Below are positions 48,601-61,074 of a DNA stretch of 64,000 bases, piece by piece. The stretch is from NCBI GenBank assembly GCA_964007475.1, contig OZ023273.1, positions 130,752,732 through 130,816,731 on the forward strand. The letters are read 5' to 3'. The position numbers were made by a program, and so were the translations under genes. The notes under the pieces were generated by a model. It was given only the letters and a program-made list of their open reading frames with translations. It was not told the origin of the DNA and did no database searches. The DNA is from Hybos culiciformis (lineage: Eukaryota > Arthropoda > Insecta > Diptera > Hybotidae). Position 1 is the stretch's first letter; every line of letters begins with the position of its first letter.

Positions 48601-50595
48601 ATATATTTAAGATATTAAAACCCATATATTTAGTATATAGAAATACGTCCCTTAGTCGTATTATTCTGATTACATAATACATTATCAATAATAAATAAAT
48701 GAAATATAAAATATCCGAAATTGAATCTAAAAAAAAAAAAAAAAAAAATATTTCATTTCTTACGCAACAAAAAATTTTATCAAAAAAAAAATTAAATATT
48801 CCATAATTTCTTGGAAAACAAAATTTTTCTTCTTTTTTTTTTTTTTTGATACCCAAAAAGGTCAAAAATTGAAAATCCTTACAAATTGTTTACAACATAA
48901 AAAAAAAAAGAAAAGATATTTGTATCTCTGTATATTCAGAAAAACAAAATAAAACAATTAGACATAAACAAAAAAAGACAATCAACTTTTTTTTTTCTGC
49001 TTGGAAAAATGAAGAAATATAAGAAGAGAATTAACTAAGTTTTATTATTAAATAAAAATGATTATAATTATTTTTCATGAAATTACTATTATATTGTCCC
49101 TTTTTTTTTGTGTTTTTTTCATTTTTTGCACAACCAACAAAAGTATTGAAATTATTTATATATGTTCTTTTTAGCGGAAAATTTTGAGCAAAAAAGGAAA
49201 AATTTTTTTCCTTTTCCAAACATTGAAGAAATAAGACAAAAAAAAAATTATTTTTTTTTACACTATCATCATGGGAATTCGTCCAGAACTTATTCATTGT
49301 TATTATAGTTAGCGGCAAAATTTTCAGAATAATTTTTTTACTTAAATTTTAAGTAAAAGAGAAAAAGCTTTTAAAAATAAATTTTTTTTTAATAAATTTT
49401 GTGGATCAAGTTTTTCATTGAAATTTTAATAAAAAAAATATAATTCAAGAAAAGTTTTCCACAATGTACATATTGTTTTTACTTTAAACTTAAGCATATA
49501 TATATATATATATATATATAATGTATTTCTGATCGCCTGAATTGTATCCTTGAGCGACAATCAAAAAGAGAGAGTTTGGACAGTTTAAAAAGGAAGTACA
49601 CGCATATACATTAATAAACAATTACATATCCCTATAGGAACTCGAAGAAGTTCGTCATCTATAAAAGTTAGCTAAGCTGGGAAATGCACACAATTAATTT
49701 TCATCAATTTTTTAATATTATTTATAGTTAGCTATAATAAATTGAGAAAAAAGTTATATTTAACTAAAACAAAAAGTAGTCAAAAATGATTAGTTATTTT
49801 ACTTTACTTCGAGTTATTATTATTATTATTTTAATTAGTAGAATTATTATTTATATTTTTAAATATTATACAATATAAAATGTTTATCTTTTAATTTGTA
49901 TTTTTATACTTATGGTTAAAGTTTCTTAAATCTATGAAAATAAAATGAAAATAAAGAATTAAAAATGATAGTATAATTGTGGCGTTCTGATGGCTGCAAT
50001 TGACTTCTAAACATATACAGATATATAGCTCATAGCTCATACACATCTATATGAGTTTTCATTGCAAAATGTTTATTTAAAGAAATTTAAAACTTTTTAA
50101 AATAATAAAATTAGATTCTTATGTTTTAATTTAATTAAAATATTTATAAATATGGTAATATGATTTCCCTACGCTCATTAAATAGAATATATGTTCTTAT
50201 AATTAATTTATTTATAATATCTTAAGTTTTTATGATGAGATGTATTTTGAAAAATCTTACTTAAACAATTATGGTTATTGGGAAAAAAAATTAGACACAA
50301 CGTCTATTATTAGCAGTTTCAATAGAGTATAATTCACAATTGTCAAATATAAATTAACATTATTATTATTTTCAATTGAAAACACGCAAATAAGAAATAA
50401 TACAACTCCAAAATATTATTTAGAACCCTGCTGTAAAATAAGATAGGTACAAAAAACATTTCTTTAACAGTGCAGAAATCAAATCTTATATAACCTAGAA
50501 ATAATTATTTATTTATTCATTGTACATACTTAAAAAAAAAAAGAAGAAAAATTAAACTGAAAATAAAAAAAATTATATTTTTCCCTTCATTACAG
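45608..50595. other. Upstream flank or 5' intron of the GABA-B receptor gene
   Basis: About 5 kb of AT-rich DNA with no supportable coding exon. It includes a (TA)n microsatellite (49496-49521) and many poly-A/T runs. An 82-codon minus-strand frame at 47215-47463 has more balanced composition than most but no motif I recognise. A ctataaaag sequence near 49664 could act as a TATA box but has no supporting exon. If the splice acceptor at 50594-50595 is used, this stretch is intron, and the promoter and first exon lie further left, possibly beyond the gap. Confidence 0.45.
49496..49521. repeat. (TA)n microsatellite
   Basis: About 13 TA units. Confidence 0.9.
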
Positions 50596-50634
50596 GAATC
50601 CAAAAAATTATCCTCAATTAAAATACTACCCACA
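50572..50634 (+). promoter_or_regulatory. Probable 3' splice site and last part of the 5' UTR
   Basis: A pyrimidine tract followed by a cag acceptor (tttttcccttcattacag, AG at 50594-50595) lies 39 bases before the ATG. It would splice an upstream leader exon to a short UTR segment at 50596-50634. The context of the start codon, acccacaATGg, has the upstream A's and +4 G that favour initiation in insects. The leader exon itself was not found. Confidence 0.5.
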
Positions 50635-51570
50635 ATGGAAATTATTATACTTTTAATTATCACAATGATGACCAGACCTAAATTAATTATAGCAGAAAAC
50701 ACTAGAAATGAATTTAATGAAATTAATTTTGGACCAAATTCATCTATTTTATTATATAATCAAGTTAACATGAATTTTATTAATAATGAGAGCAATTTAC
50801 AATTTGAATTTGTAATTAATCCTGAATTAAATATTAGTGAAGAATTTGAATTAATTAGAAATAGTGATAATAGTATAATTGAATTTTTGAATGTAACTAA
50901 TATAAATAGTATTTATGAAAATGATATTAATATTTTTAATAAAACTAATATAAATATGAATTATATTGAAAATGAAAATAATAGTAGTGATATTAGTCAA
51001 AATCAAAATAATTATAATAATACCAACTATTTTAGTAATTTCCGTCCCCAGCAGCTTAATTCTACCAAAATAATAATAAAACAAATTAATTTAATTGATT
51101 TTTCATTTAATAATATCAGTGATATTAAAATTATAAATAATAATAATAGTGAACATAATAGAACGTTTACAAATAGTAATAATAATAATAATAATAAAAT
51201 AATAAATAGTAGTGATATTAGTTCATTAAGTGATAATTTTAATATAAAATTTATAGAAAGAATGAAAAAACCGCGACCATATCGTAAAAATTCAACAAAA
51301 AATTTTGTAGAACATAAAATTAAAGTTAATGAAGTTTTCGAAAAAGAAAGAAAGAAATTTTATTTAAGTAATCATTTTAGAAATATCAATGAAAATAATG
51401 ATGAAATAGGTAAAATAATGTTATTAGGTTTATTTGAATTAAGTACAACAAAAGGTATGAGACCAGAAGGTCAAAGTGAATTAGGTGCAGCTAGATTAGC
51501 TGTCAAGCATATAAATAAGAAAAAATTTTTACCCGGCTATGAATTAGAATTACTTACTAATGATACTCAG
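50635..51570 (+). CDS. GABA-B-R3: GABA-B receptor subtype 3, coding exon 1 (signal peptide, Asn-rich extension, start of venus-flytrap domain)
   Basis: This exon encodes residues 1-312 of a class C G-protein-coupled receptor at the plasma membrane. Residues 1-20 (MEIIILLIITMMTRPKLIIA) look like a signal peptide with a hydrophobic core. Residues 21 to about 255 form an Asn/Ile/Ser-rich extension with many N-x-S/T sequons and a coding (AAT)n run at 51172-51196. It ends in a basic patch (KKPRPYRKNSTK). From residue 259 the ligand-binding lobe 1 starts: GKIMLLGLFELSTTKG, then SELGAARLAVKHIN and LPGYELELLTNDTQ. These match insect GABA-B-R3 as I remember it better than R1 or R2. The donor is CAG|gtaagt at 51571 and the intron is phase 0. 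An uninterrupted 312-codon frame in such AT-rich DNA argues for real coding. Start choice is supported by the signal peptide and start context. The extension looks longer and more low-complexity than expected. Confidence 0.88.
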
Positions 51571-52671
51571 GTAAGTTGAAAAAAATTTATACTAATAATT
51601 ATTAAATAAAATATTTTCATTTTGAAAAATTCAACAAAATATCGATAAGCGATAATATCTATTAATCAAAATACACAAGTTTATATTAAGAATAATATAG
51701 TAAAAATATGTTTAATGTCGTGATAATTGAATCAATCGTACGGTTAAAAACATATATTCTGTCAGTACCAATTACCAATATACTTAAAAGCACAATTATA
51801 ATGTATGTCCTCTCTCTTTTCAAAACATTATTTACTTTTAATTAATGCAATTTATCATTCAGAAAATAATACCCTAACTATAAAATTTGTCCACAAATAA
51901 ATTGTCAACATTTTAAAATCATCAACAATTCAGCCTTAAGTAAATGTTGACAAACATTTTTGTGAATCCTCTTTAATGTTCCGATCATTATATTATTATT
52001 ATTTACATTTTTTTGTCATAATTTTCAAATTTCTTAAATTCATTATTAATTTGTCAATAAAAAATTGATTTCCCAATACACTGACTACAAATGTACCATC
52101 GAATAAAAATTGTCGTGAATAATAAAATTAAAATGTCTAAACTTTTTAATAAATTTGACTAAATATGAAAAATAAAAATTCAAAATAACTCAGCAAAAAA
52201 CATAAATTTATTTCGCTATTAAAATTAAAAGACAAATCCTTCCTCAATTTTTTAGATATTTAATCAAAAGTTTAAAAAAAAGTTTTTATGTGAAATTGAC
52301 AACAGTCCTAGGGTTTTTTTTTAATGGGTTATTAAAAAACCCTTAAAGTTAAATATTTTGATAATAAAATTTTTTTATTTAATATCTTTGCCATATTTAC
52401 GATGATTAACTCAGAATTGTTTGAAAACTAGAATGTTTTATCTTCGTTTTCCTGTTTTGTATATCTTTATTACACAATCAAGCTTTCATTTTTGTTGTCG
52501 GGGTTAACTTTATTTTATCGCAGCAATAAACTCTTTTTTTTTTTTAATATATAAAAGGGAAAGAAAATTAAATTAAAAAAATATATAGGTAAAATAAATA
52601 AGGAAATCACATTAAATCAAACAAAAAAAAAAAAAATAAGGATAAAAAAAAATCTGATAAAAATTTTATAG

Positions 52672-52815
52672 TGTGATCCAGGTGTGGGGGTTGATCGATT
52701 TTTTCATGCACTCTATACACAAAATTCAACAAGAATGATTATGCTTTTGGGATCAGCATGTTCGGAAGTAACTGAAAGTTTAGCTAAAGTTGTACCATAT
52801 TGGAATATTGTTCAG
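52672..52815 (+). CDS. GABA-B-R3: GABA-B receptor subtype 3, coding exon 2 (lobe 1 of the ligand domain)
   Basis: This exon encodes residues 313-360, from CDPGVGVDRFFHALYTQ to AKVVPYWNIVQ. The acceptor is ttttatag|TGT and the donor CAG|gtaatt, both phase 0. It joins exactly to exon 1, recreating NDTQ-CDPGVGVD as in the insect R3 family. The segment GSACSEVTESLAK covers the lobe-1 loop that carries an agonist-contacting serine in GABA-B1 (GCSSVS in mammals); the Ser after Cys is kept here. Intron 1 before it is 1,101 bp of AT-rich DNA without other features. Confidence 0.93.
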
Positions 52816-53846
52816 GTAATTTATAAATTATTTTATTTTTGTGTCTATAAATTTTATACATATTCGATTTAACTTTAACGAACGAACAAAAAAATATAGT
52901 TAGATAAATAGAGCTTACAGGAAAATTATCTCTTTTTAAAGTTCACATTGTATTTGATCTTTTATACACTTACTAAGTATGTAAAGTTTATGTTATATAA
53001 ATATAGTTTTTTTTATTTTATTGTAAGTATAACTAAATTAATGTCTATTAAAAACAAAATAAACATTATTTAAAAAAAAAACACAAAATAACAACAAAAA
53101 TTATTATTATTCAACGCTAGAGTAATTTCTTTTCACAAGTATCTCTTGGTTAAAAGCACTTAAATGACTTTTATTGTTTTGATAAAATATAATATAAACA
53201 AAATATGTATAAACAAAAAAGAACAAAAATTAAAATTTCACAACCAACAAATCTTAAAAACGAATAAACTTTTCCATTGGTCTTGACATTTTCTGAATTT
53301 AATAATATAATGAAAATAAGTTCTCATTTTTGTTAGTTTCAAATGCTACAAACAGAATTTTAAAGTGAAGATACATTTTAGGTATTTTCTTATTTAAAAA
53401 AAACGAAAATTCATGTATTTCTTAGATTATAATCAAAAATTAAGATAATCCGAGAAAATAATTATATTTTATTATTCTACATTTGAAGCAATACACATGG
53501 GTACACATTCGTAATAATCTTTATAACAACATGTTTTCATTAAAATTTATATTTTTTTTAGTAAATTGGTACCACAATTGAATATCTACATATATTTGAT
53601 AATTAACCGGAAATAAAAAATGATAATAAGTATGAAACTTATTCAGTTACAAAAATCTTAATCAAAAGAAAATAGCTTTAAACATCACATTAATTAAATA
53701 AAGTCATAAAATTATTATCTAATCAAAACTTATTAAGATTTTTATAAATCTAAAAATAATTATTATTATCATAAAATATAGTAACATGACATTTACGACA
53801 CATTCATTCTTTGATTTCAATCCAAGTATATAAATTTTAATTAAAG

Positions 53847-54122
53847 GTGTCTTTTGGATCAACATCTCCAGCTCTTAGTGATCGTCAAGAATTTCCATTT
53901 TTCTATCGTACTGTTGCACCAGATTCATCACATAATTTAGCTAGAATAGCTTTTATACGGAAATTTGGTTGGGACACCGTAACAACATTTTCGCAAAATG
54001 AAGAAGTTCACAGTTTGGCTGTTAATGATTTGGTGACAGAATTAGAAAATTCAAATATAACATGTGCAGCAACAATTACATTCGCTGAAACAGATTTTAA
54101 AGAACAACTTTTATTATTAAGA
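53847..54122 (+). CDS. GABA-B-R3: GABA-B receptor subtype 3, coding exon 3 (lobe 1 to lobe 2 hinge)
   Basis: This exon encodes residues 361-452, from VSFGSTSPALSDRQEFPFFYRT to TDFKEQLLLLR. The acceptor aattaaag|GTG and donor aga|gtaagt are phase 0. FGSTSPALS aligns with YGSSSPALS of GABA-B1, part of the binding cleft, and FPFFYRTVAPD is a strong class C signature. FGWDTVTTFSQNEEVHSLAVNDLVTEL continues the Rossmann-like lobe. The exon starts with Val from the spliced message, not Met; the nearest internal Met is not a real start. Intron 2 (1,031 bp) holds nothing I can identify. Confidence 0.95.
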
Positions 54123-54273
54123 GTAAGTTTTTTCATGAATTTTTATATTTAGCAAGTATGTATATGAATTTGTGTACATGAAAATAACTATATATAATAT
54201 CTATACATAAAATTTGTGCATTTATATGTGCATGACAATATTTAAAATATTCCCAAAAGAACTTTTAGCGCTT

Positions 54274-54633
54274 TTAAGAAATAATTTTATAAAAATCAAG
54301 TGTTTTACAATCCTTTAGGTGAAATTTAAGAAATTTAAAAATTTGACTCAGTTTTCTCATAATTCCCAAACCATTACTAAGTAGGTATGTGTAATAATGT
54401 AGTCGTGTATTCCAATATTTTTTATAACATTGCTGTAGCTGCCCACAATTTTTGATAATTTTTGTGAAAAGACTGAACTTCTTTTTCAAAACGTTTTGGG
54501 TTATAGTCGAACTATTGTCCAAAAAAATAGTTAACTTTAATGCCCCACATAGTGTCATTGGAAAATATTTGGGAAATATTTGCAGGTTCTGAATTTTTTT
54601 AAAAGATGGAACGCGAGACTGTTGCACATTCAC
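54274..54633 (-). CDS. Unrecognised 119-codon open frame inside intron 3
   Basis: This minus-strand frame starts MNVQQSRVPSFKKIQNLQIF and has a more balanced residue mix than the AT-driven frames elsewhere (Trp, Cys, Gly, several Gln). It shows no signal peptide, no clear membrane span and no motif I know. It may be a decayed transposase or retrotransposon piece inserted antisense in the intron, or chance. No splice context or promoter was found. Confidence 0.15.
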   Translation of the reverse strand: MNVQQSRVPSFKKIQNLQIFPKYFPMTLCGALKLTIFLDNSSTITQNVLKKKFSLFTKIIKNCGQLQQCYKKYWNTRLHYYTYLLSNGLGIMRKLSQIFKFLKFHLKDCKTLDFYKIIS

Positions 54634-57600
54634 ATTAAAACATGCAAATTATACATAAGTACAGATTATATTAAAATATTAGTAGATTAAAAATTATGAT
54701 AAAAACGTAAAAATTCTTCTAGAGGAAATAAAAATATTTAATTATTCAATAATTGAGTAGTATCAAAGCCATATTATATGGCTTTGGTAATGGGAAATTT
54801 AAATAGGTTTCGCACTTTTGTATAAATTATAACACATTCATTGATGACAATTTTTAAAACTTTTTAAAGTTATTTTCCTATATTTTATTTCATTTAGACG
54901 CAGGGAAAACTGAATTAATTTTACTTCAGTGAATAATCTAATATGATCAAAATATATTTTTTTTTAATAATATTTTAAAGTTTGTATTTTATGATCATTA
55001 TAGGAAACGATATTCTTTCTCATAGCATTATTTTAAATATTGAATTTATTCAAGTTTTATAACGTACAGCATCGAACAAACCACTGCTGGAATCGAAATC
55101 ATAATTTCAGATTAATAAAATATTTTTTGAAAATGTTTTAATAAAAAAGAGAACCAAACATATATTATACATTTTAAATTCTTACTTAGATTTTCAATAA
55201 GCCCAGAAGGACATTATGATATTTTTTAGTAATATTTTTTGAACTTAAAAAACTAAAAAAACTAAATTGAAATGCTCTACAAAATTGTATGCACTTTATA
55301 CATTTATAATACACTTTATATTCACTTTATTCTTATTTACATAAATACATGTATGTACATCTCACAAAAGTTGAATATTGAGGAAAGAGTTCTCAAAAGT
55401 TTGCAAATTAGAATTTTTATATAATTATGTGATAAACAGCACACATTCAGTTCCTTTAGATTAAGATCGTCCCTAATTTTTTTTTAATATTATTTCAAAT
55501 AGTTTTTTTTTAATCAATTTGATAAAAACATAACTATTGTATAACTTGAAATGATGAAAATTTTCATAAATGAGACCTCGTTCTTAGGAAAATGGGTGTA
55601 ACATTTATACCAATTATATGATAACATATCCATACACTTTAACTTTGATGACTAGAAAGTTTTTTTTTTCTCTGGACGATGAATAAGATTACATTATGCT
55701 TTCTTGCTTTAGGTCATAACAATTTTTTTTGTGTCAAAAGAACATGTACAATATTTATATAGTTAACTAAAATGCAATACATTTATACATAGATATGTAT
55801 TTATACCTAATGCAAAAGTTCAATTTAATTTTTTCTTCTTTTATCATAAAAATAATCCAATTGAAAATCACTATATTGTTTAAAATATATTTTAATAAGA
55901 TTATTAATTTTTCATTTTGTGTAACAGATATAAATATTCAGATCCTTCGGTACCACATTTTCGTTCACATACCATATTTTCAGGGTTACAACGCATTATG
56001 TATAATATTATAATAATAATATAACACTTATTTCGGAGAGGTATAATTGGTTAAGTCGAAAAAGGTTGTTCTAAAGTAAACAAAATATCTGTATCCTTTA
56101 ATTTACATATAGAAATGACCAGATGTTATTAATAAAAGTATTTTTTTTTTTTTCATGTTAAAAATTCTGATTAAATCTGTTTCTAATATTTTGATAAATG
56201 ATTTGTTTATTTTTCGAACACTGTTCAATATTTTTTATTAAGAATTTGGTCCTATAGTTGACAAAAATTAGGAACATTATAGGTTTTAGGTATTAATTTT
56301 ATAACAAGAAAATGATGCGATATTTTGTACTCAATTGATAGTACCTTTTATGTTATATAAAATAATAAAAAGTTCAAATACTAAATTTAAATAAAAATAT
56401 TATTTTCAATTTTTATATTTTATGTTTTAAAAATAATTAGTATAATACAGAGCAGGCTTGAAAATAAAACTCTGTTAAATAAAAAAATACGTAATTTTCT
56501 ACTCATGTAAAAAAATTATAGTTAAATTAACAGATTATAACTTTTATTTGTAAATAATATAATTTGAATATATTTATACCTCTATAAATTTATGTGAGAT
56601 AATATTTCAAATCCACAAAACAGATATTCTTTAGCATATAAATCACATTCAACTTGAATAAATAAAAGTCTTTAATAAATAAAAAAAATTTCCATTCTGA
56701 TGAGTATCAATCAATCAATTTTAGACAAAATCACTAGAAAAATAATTTAAGCAATAAATATCGAAAATATCAATTTTTGTTAAGATTAAATCAATTTTAA
56801 GTACCACAAAAAAATATATATATAGTATAAATTTATTGAAAAATAGGTATACATTTAATTTTCGGTTCTAAAAGAAAAATTGTTATAGTGAGTGAAAAAT
56901 AATGTGTGCTCACTTTTCAGTTACCTACACCTTTATTAAATATAGGAAACGTGAAAAAGTTAACTTAGAATAGAAAATAAATGTATTCAACATTTTTATT
57001 CTCATAGACTGAAAATTCTTTTAATTTATGAAATTAATTTGTTTTTGATACTTTTCTAAATGTTATAATTCACTTCAAAGATTCTTCAAGGCTACAATAT
57101 TATTCAAGCGTTAACTAGTAAGTTCTAATAAAAACAAAAAACAATTAAAATTAAACTCTATTCCATTATGGAACAAAAAGTGGTAATTATAGTCAAGCAC
57201 TAAATATAATTTAATTCAATTAAATATCTGAAATCCACTGCAGTAAATGTGAATCATAAGCTAAATCTTTCTGAAATATGAATAGTAGCTGAAGTATTAT
57301 GGCATTGGAACTTAAAACATTTTAATTATCCTCTTTCCAAAAAAAACTCCAAATGTTGCAAAAGAAAATACCAGAACTATTTTACAATAGAACAATTTTC
57401 AAAACATTTAAGCTGTTTTAATTAGAAAGCGAAAAGTATAATAAATTAATAGAAAAAAAGGCAAAAAAAAAAGTAAAATAAATTCATTTATTTTTCATTA
57501 AATTTTTTTTTTATATATCTTTTTTATTTTTTACAGAGTGCAAAGAAGCTAATTAGATAACAAGTTTTTTGTTAACTTTCTTTAGCTTTTGAAACTATTC

Positions 57601-58100
57601 AAATTTATGTGGTTAAACCATCATGTTTCAAAAAAAAAAAGAATTAGTTACATGTCAAAAATTTGTAGATAAAAATATAAATTTATCTTCTGTGAAATGT
57701 ATAAAGAAAATGTTTTGAATTTTTAATGGAGAAAAGAAATCATTATTACTTTAATTACATCTGCCAGCATATCTAAATTAAAGTTTCTTAATTATATTAT
57801 ATTTAGAAATATCATTATAGTCGCCTTTTTATTATATATAAGAATATCACTATAGTCGCCTTTTTTGTGTTCAATAGCTACAAAAATTCCTAAAATCCAT
57901 TCTTCATATTAATTGGCATTGAGTTATTGTCTGTTTTTATTGATTTTGTTCCAAACATATAACTCGTGTTATTAAATTAATGGATGAATCTTGTACCAAC
58001 AGTAAAAAGTCTCTTTCACTAAATATTCCTAGTTTAATTAGTTTACGTTTGTCGTATAACAGTAGTCTACTTTACCATTTATTTTAATAACAGTTACAGG

Positions 58101-58575
58101 CACTGGCGTAACTAACGGTAGACGAACGCAGCAAATGCTGCGGGCGAACGAAGTTAAAGGGCGCATCGTTTGTCAGCATTTTACCAACAAAATTCATGAT
58201 TTTTCACAAAAAAAGTTTTTATTTATTTTAATTAAAAATCACACTAGGAATATTACTTCGAAAATGAATTTAAGCATGCAGGGATATCGATATCTGCTAT
58301 CTGGTCGATGACATCTGAAACTTGACACCCTATAAAGATGATGAGTCGTTTCCGACTTAAAAGAGAAGTTTAATGTTCATACGGCGTTGAGGAGTCGCCA
58401 GTTATATGATAATTAGAATAATAGGCTAAAAATTAAGAGTTATTTTTTTATAAAAAATTAAAAAATAAATTTTTAAAAATAAAACAGAAATTATTGGTTC
58501 CTTTTTTTAAATTGTGGGGTGGGTGGGCGCTAATTTATTTTCGCCTAGGACACAATATTTGTAGTTACGCCACTG
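58101..58575. mobile_element. hAT-type MITE in intron 3
   Basis: The left end CACTGGCGTAACTA and right end tagttacgccactg (complement CAGTGGCGTAACTA) are inverted with one mismatch. Flanks gttacagg (58093-58100) and gtcacaag (58576-58583) match at 6 of 8 positions, an aged 8-bp hAT duplication. C-A-C/G-TGGCGTAACTA termini are known from widespread hAT families. The 475-bp interior has GC-rich patches (gctgcgggcgaacg; ggtgggtgggcgc) that may be remnants of the coding parent, but no open frame remains. Confidence 0.82.
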
Positions 58576-59814
58576 GTCACAAGAATAAGTTTCTTCAAAG
58601 AATTCAAGGAAAATAAAAATGTGTAAACAATTTTATATTAAAATTTAATCTTATTACGAAATAGACAAATACTTACAAATGAGAAAAACAATTTAATAAA
58701 CATTTACCTTTAAAATACATAAAAACCAGATAAGGCAGTAAATGTTATTATCACACACAACAAAAAATAATCTCAATTTATTAGACTAAATAATTGAAAA
58801 TAAGGAAAAGTGCATTATTTCTTTGTTTCTAAAATATCCTTTTTATACATATTTACATAGATTACATTATGTATTTTTAATTTTGTGGATGAGTAAGTAT
58901 AATAATATCAATTTTCTGCAGGATTTTCATAAAATATTTAAATCGGAAAAAAATTCTTGTTGCATGTACCTATAAAAAACATAAAATATAATTTATTTTA
59001 CAACATCAATTTGATATCAAGAATATATTTTGGATAATATTTTCTTTAAAGTCTATATACACATTTATTATACTTAAAAAGTTATTTCATATTTATTCTT
59101 TTAATTAAGAAAAGGAAATTAAATAAAAGTTTTTTTATGAATAAACAAATTTTGTTTTTTTTTTTTTTTTTGAAAATTTTTAATAAGAAAATTTTATTTT
59201 TAAGATTGAAATGACGACGTCAATCACTTTAATTTGTTTCAATATTAAGTTCAAAATTTCAACTTTAAATTTCTTTAGTTTCTACAACAAATAATAAATT
59301 ATAAGCACATATAAATATATAATATAGTAGAAGTATTTTGAATACCAAAATATATTAAAAACATTAGGAATATCTTATTTATTTTACATGAAAAAATAAT
59401 ACAATTCATTCGTACATATCATTTGTAGTCAACGAAAATAACAAATAAAAAGAAATTTTTGGAAACGTCAACACTGCAATATTAGAATAATACTATTTTC
59501 TACCATGTTTGCATAATATTTATGTTAAATTTGTATTGCTTTTGAAATAGGAATACCTGTATCTAATGTACCGACAATAGATATTTTTATGCATTTTTGA
59601 TAAGAAAACAAAACAAATAAAATAAACATAAATTTTTGTAAAATTTTTTATAAAAAAATTATTATATGTACATAAATAGCATATATTTTTATTTAAAAAT
59701 GTGACAAAAACGTTAAGTTAAAAATCGATAAAATAACATTAAATATACGATATATGTATCGACCATGATAGGAATCGGAAAATTTTAAACATGGCAAACT
59801 TTGTACAACAAATA

Positions 59815-61074
59815 GTACGTTCAGTAAGTACAGATTGTCCTTAGCTAGTGACAAAATCCTACGTTGCAGACAATCTGAAGTTTGTGAAAGACAAAATCTG
59901 ACAGCTAAAGTCCTTAAATACAGACAATTTCTACAAAAAATCGTTCAGTAATGCAATCCTACCTCAAAACTTCTGCAAAGGGAAATTTCATAATTTCCCA
60001 TAATAGTCCGTATTCTGGGAGTACTTTTTAGTTGGCCTTAGCTAAGGACAATGAATATTTTGATTAAAAACAAATAAAAAAAATGAATTTTAACAAAATT
60101 TTATGTTTTCCTAAATAAAATTCGAAATTTTATATTTTTATTTAAATAAAATATAAAATTTTAAATAAACATATAAAACTTTTAATAAAAATATAAAATT
60201 TTTAATTTTATTTACATATTTTATCAAATTTAGTTCAACCCATATACTTTAAAAAGGTTTATACCGAGTTCTTGTTTACATTTTACTACTTCCTTTACTG
60301 CTTCCTTTATGATGATTGTTTTCAAATTTTTATGCAAATTAAATAAAAATTTTCGATGTCTTCTTTATTTTTCGAGATATCAAACATTTTAACTTTTAAA
60401 TAAAAGTTGGCTACAACAAGAAAAAATTAAGAAACTTCGTAAAGAAGGAATAATGTTAATAAGACATCAGGTGCTTTGTACTTTTAATATTTGTTCAAAT
60501 GGCATGACACTAGTTTCAGAAATAGAAATACTTTTTCATCGGTGAATCACTAGTGAATTGGAAGTAATAATTCATGTTGAAGTGAGACAAGATCTTATTT
60601 AAAAAGTAAATTCTTCGTACTTTCTTGCTCTATTAAAGAACTTGCATGCGATATTCAACATGATTCAATACAGAGTAGGAAACAGAAATATATGTAAAAA
60701 TAAAAAACACATTCTCTCAATTTTTGTTCATGCATTTCACTAAACAATTTGTATTAATTTTTATTTTTCATAAATTTTATGTGTTAGCTTAAAAACATTT
60801 AAGAAAATGCAGAATTTTTGAAATTTCATTAAATTTGTATTTGCTTAAACAAAATATAAGCATATTATTAATAAATGTTACAAATTATTCTTTAAAATCT
60901 GAAAAACAACAAATGACACATTTTAATATGCCCATATAAATTTTTTTAATGTATACGATTTTAAAATGAAATGTCACAGCTGTCCTTATCGTAGGGCTTT
61001 GCAGAAGTTATTTGCAGGATTTTGCAGAAAAGGGAACTCCTTAGCTAAGGACAATCTGTACTTACTGAACGTAC
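59815..61074. mobile_element. TA-flanked DNA transposon derivative with ~32-bp perfect inverted termini, in intron 3
   Basis: GTACGTTCAGTAAGTACAG at the left continues to attgtccttagcta and is matched exactly by the right end (tagctaaggacaatctgtac ... ctgaacgtac). TA abuts both ends (59813-59814; 61075-61076), as in Tc1/mariner-type insertions. Shorter inverted or repeated pieces of the same terminal sequence recur inside (agctaaggacaatg near 60043; cctacgttgcagacaatctg near 59850; tagggctttgcagaag near 60992). That suggests nested or rearranged copies. It is 1,260 bp with no transposase frame. Confidence 0.78.

Noticed and set aside
50517..51084. Minus-strand frames opposite GABA-B-R3 exon 1
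   Set aside because: They are antisense shadows of the coding exon, rich in Ile because the sense strand is rich in Asn.
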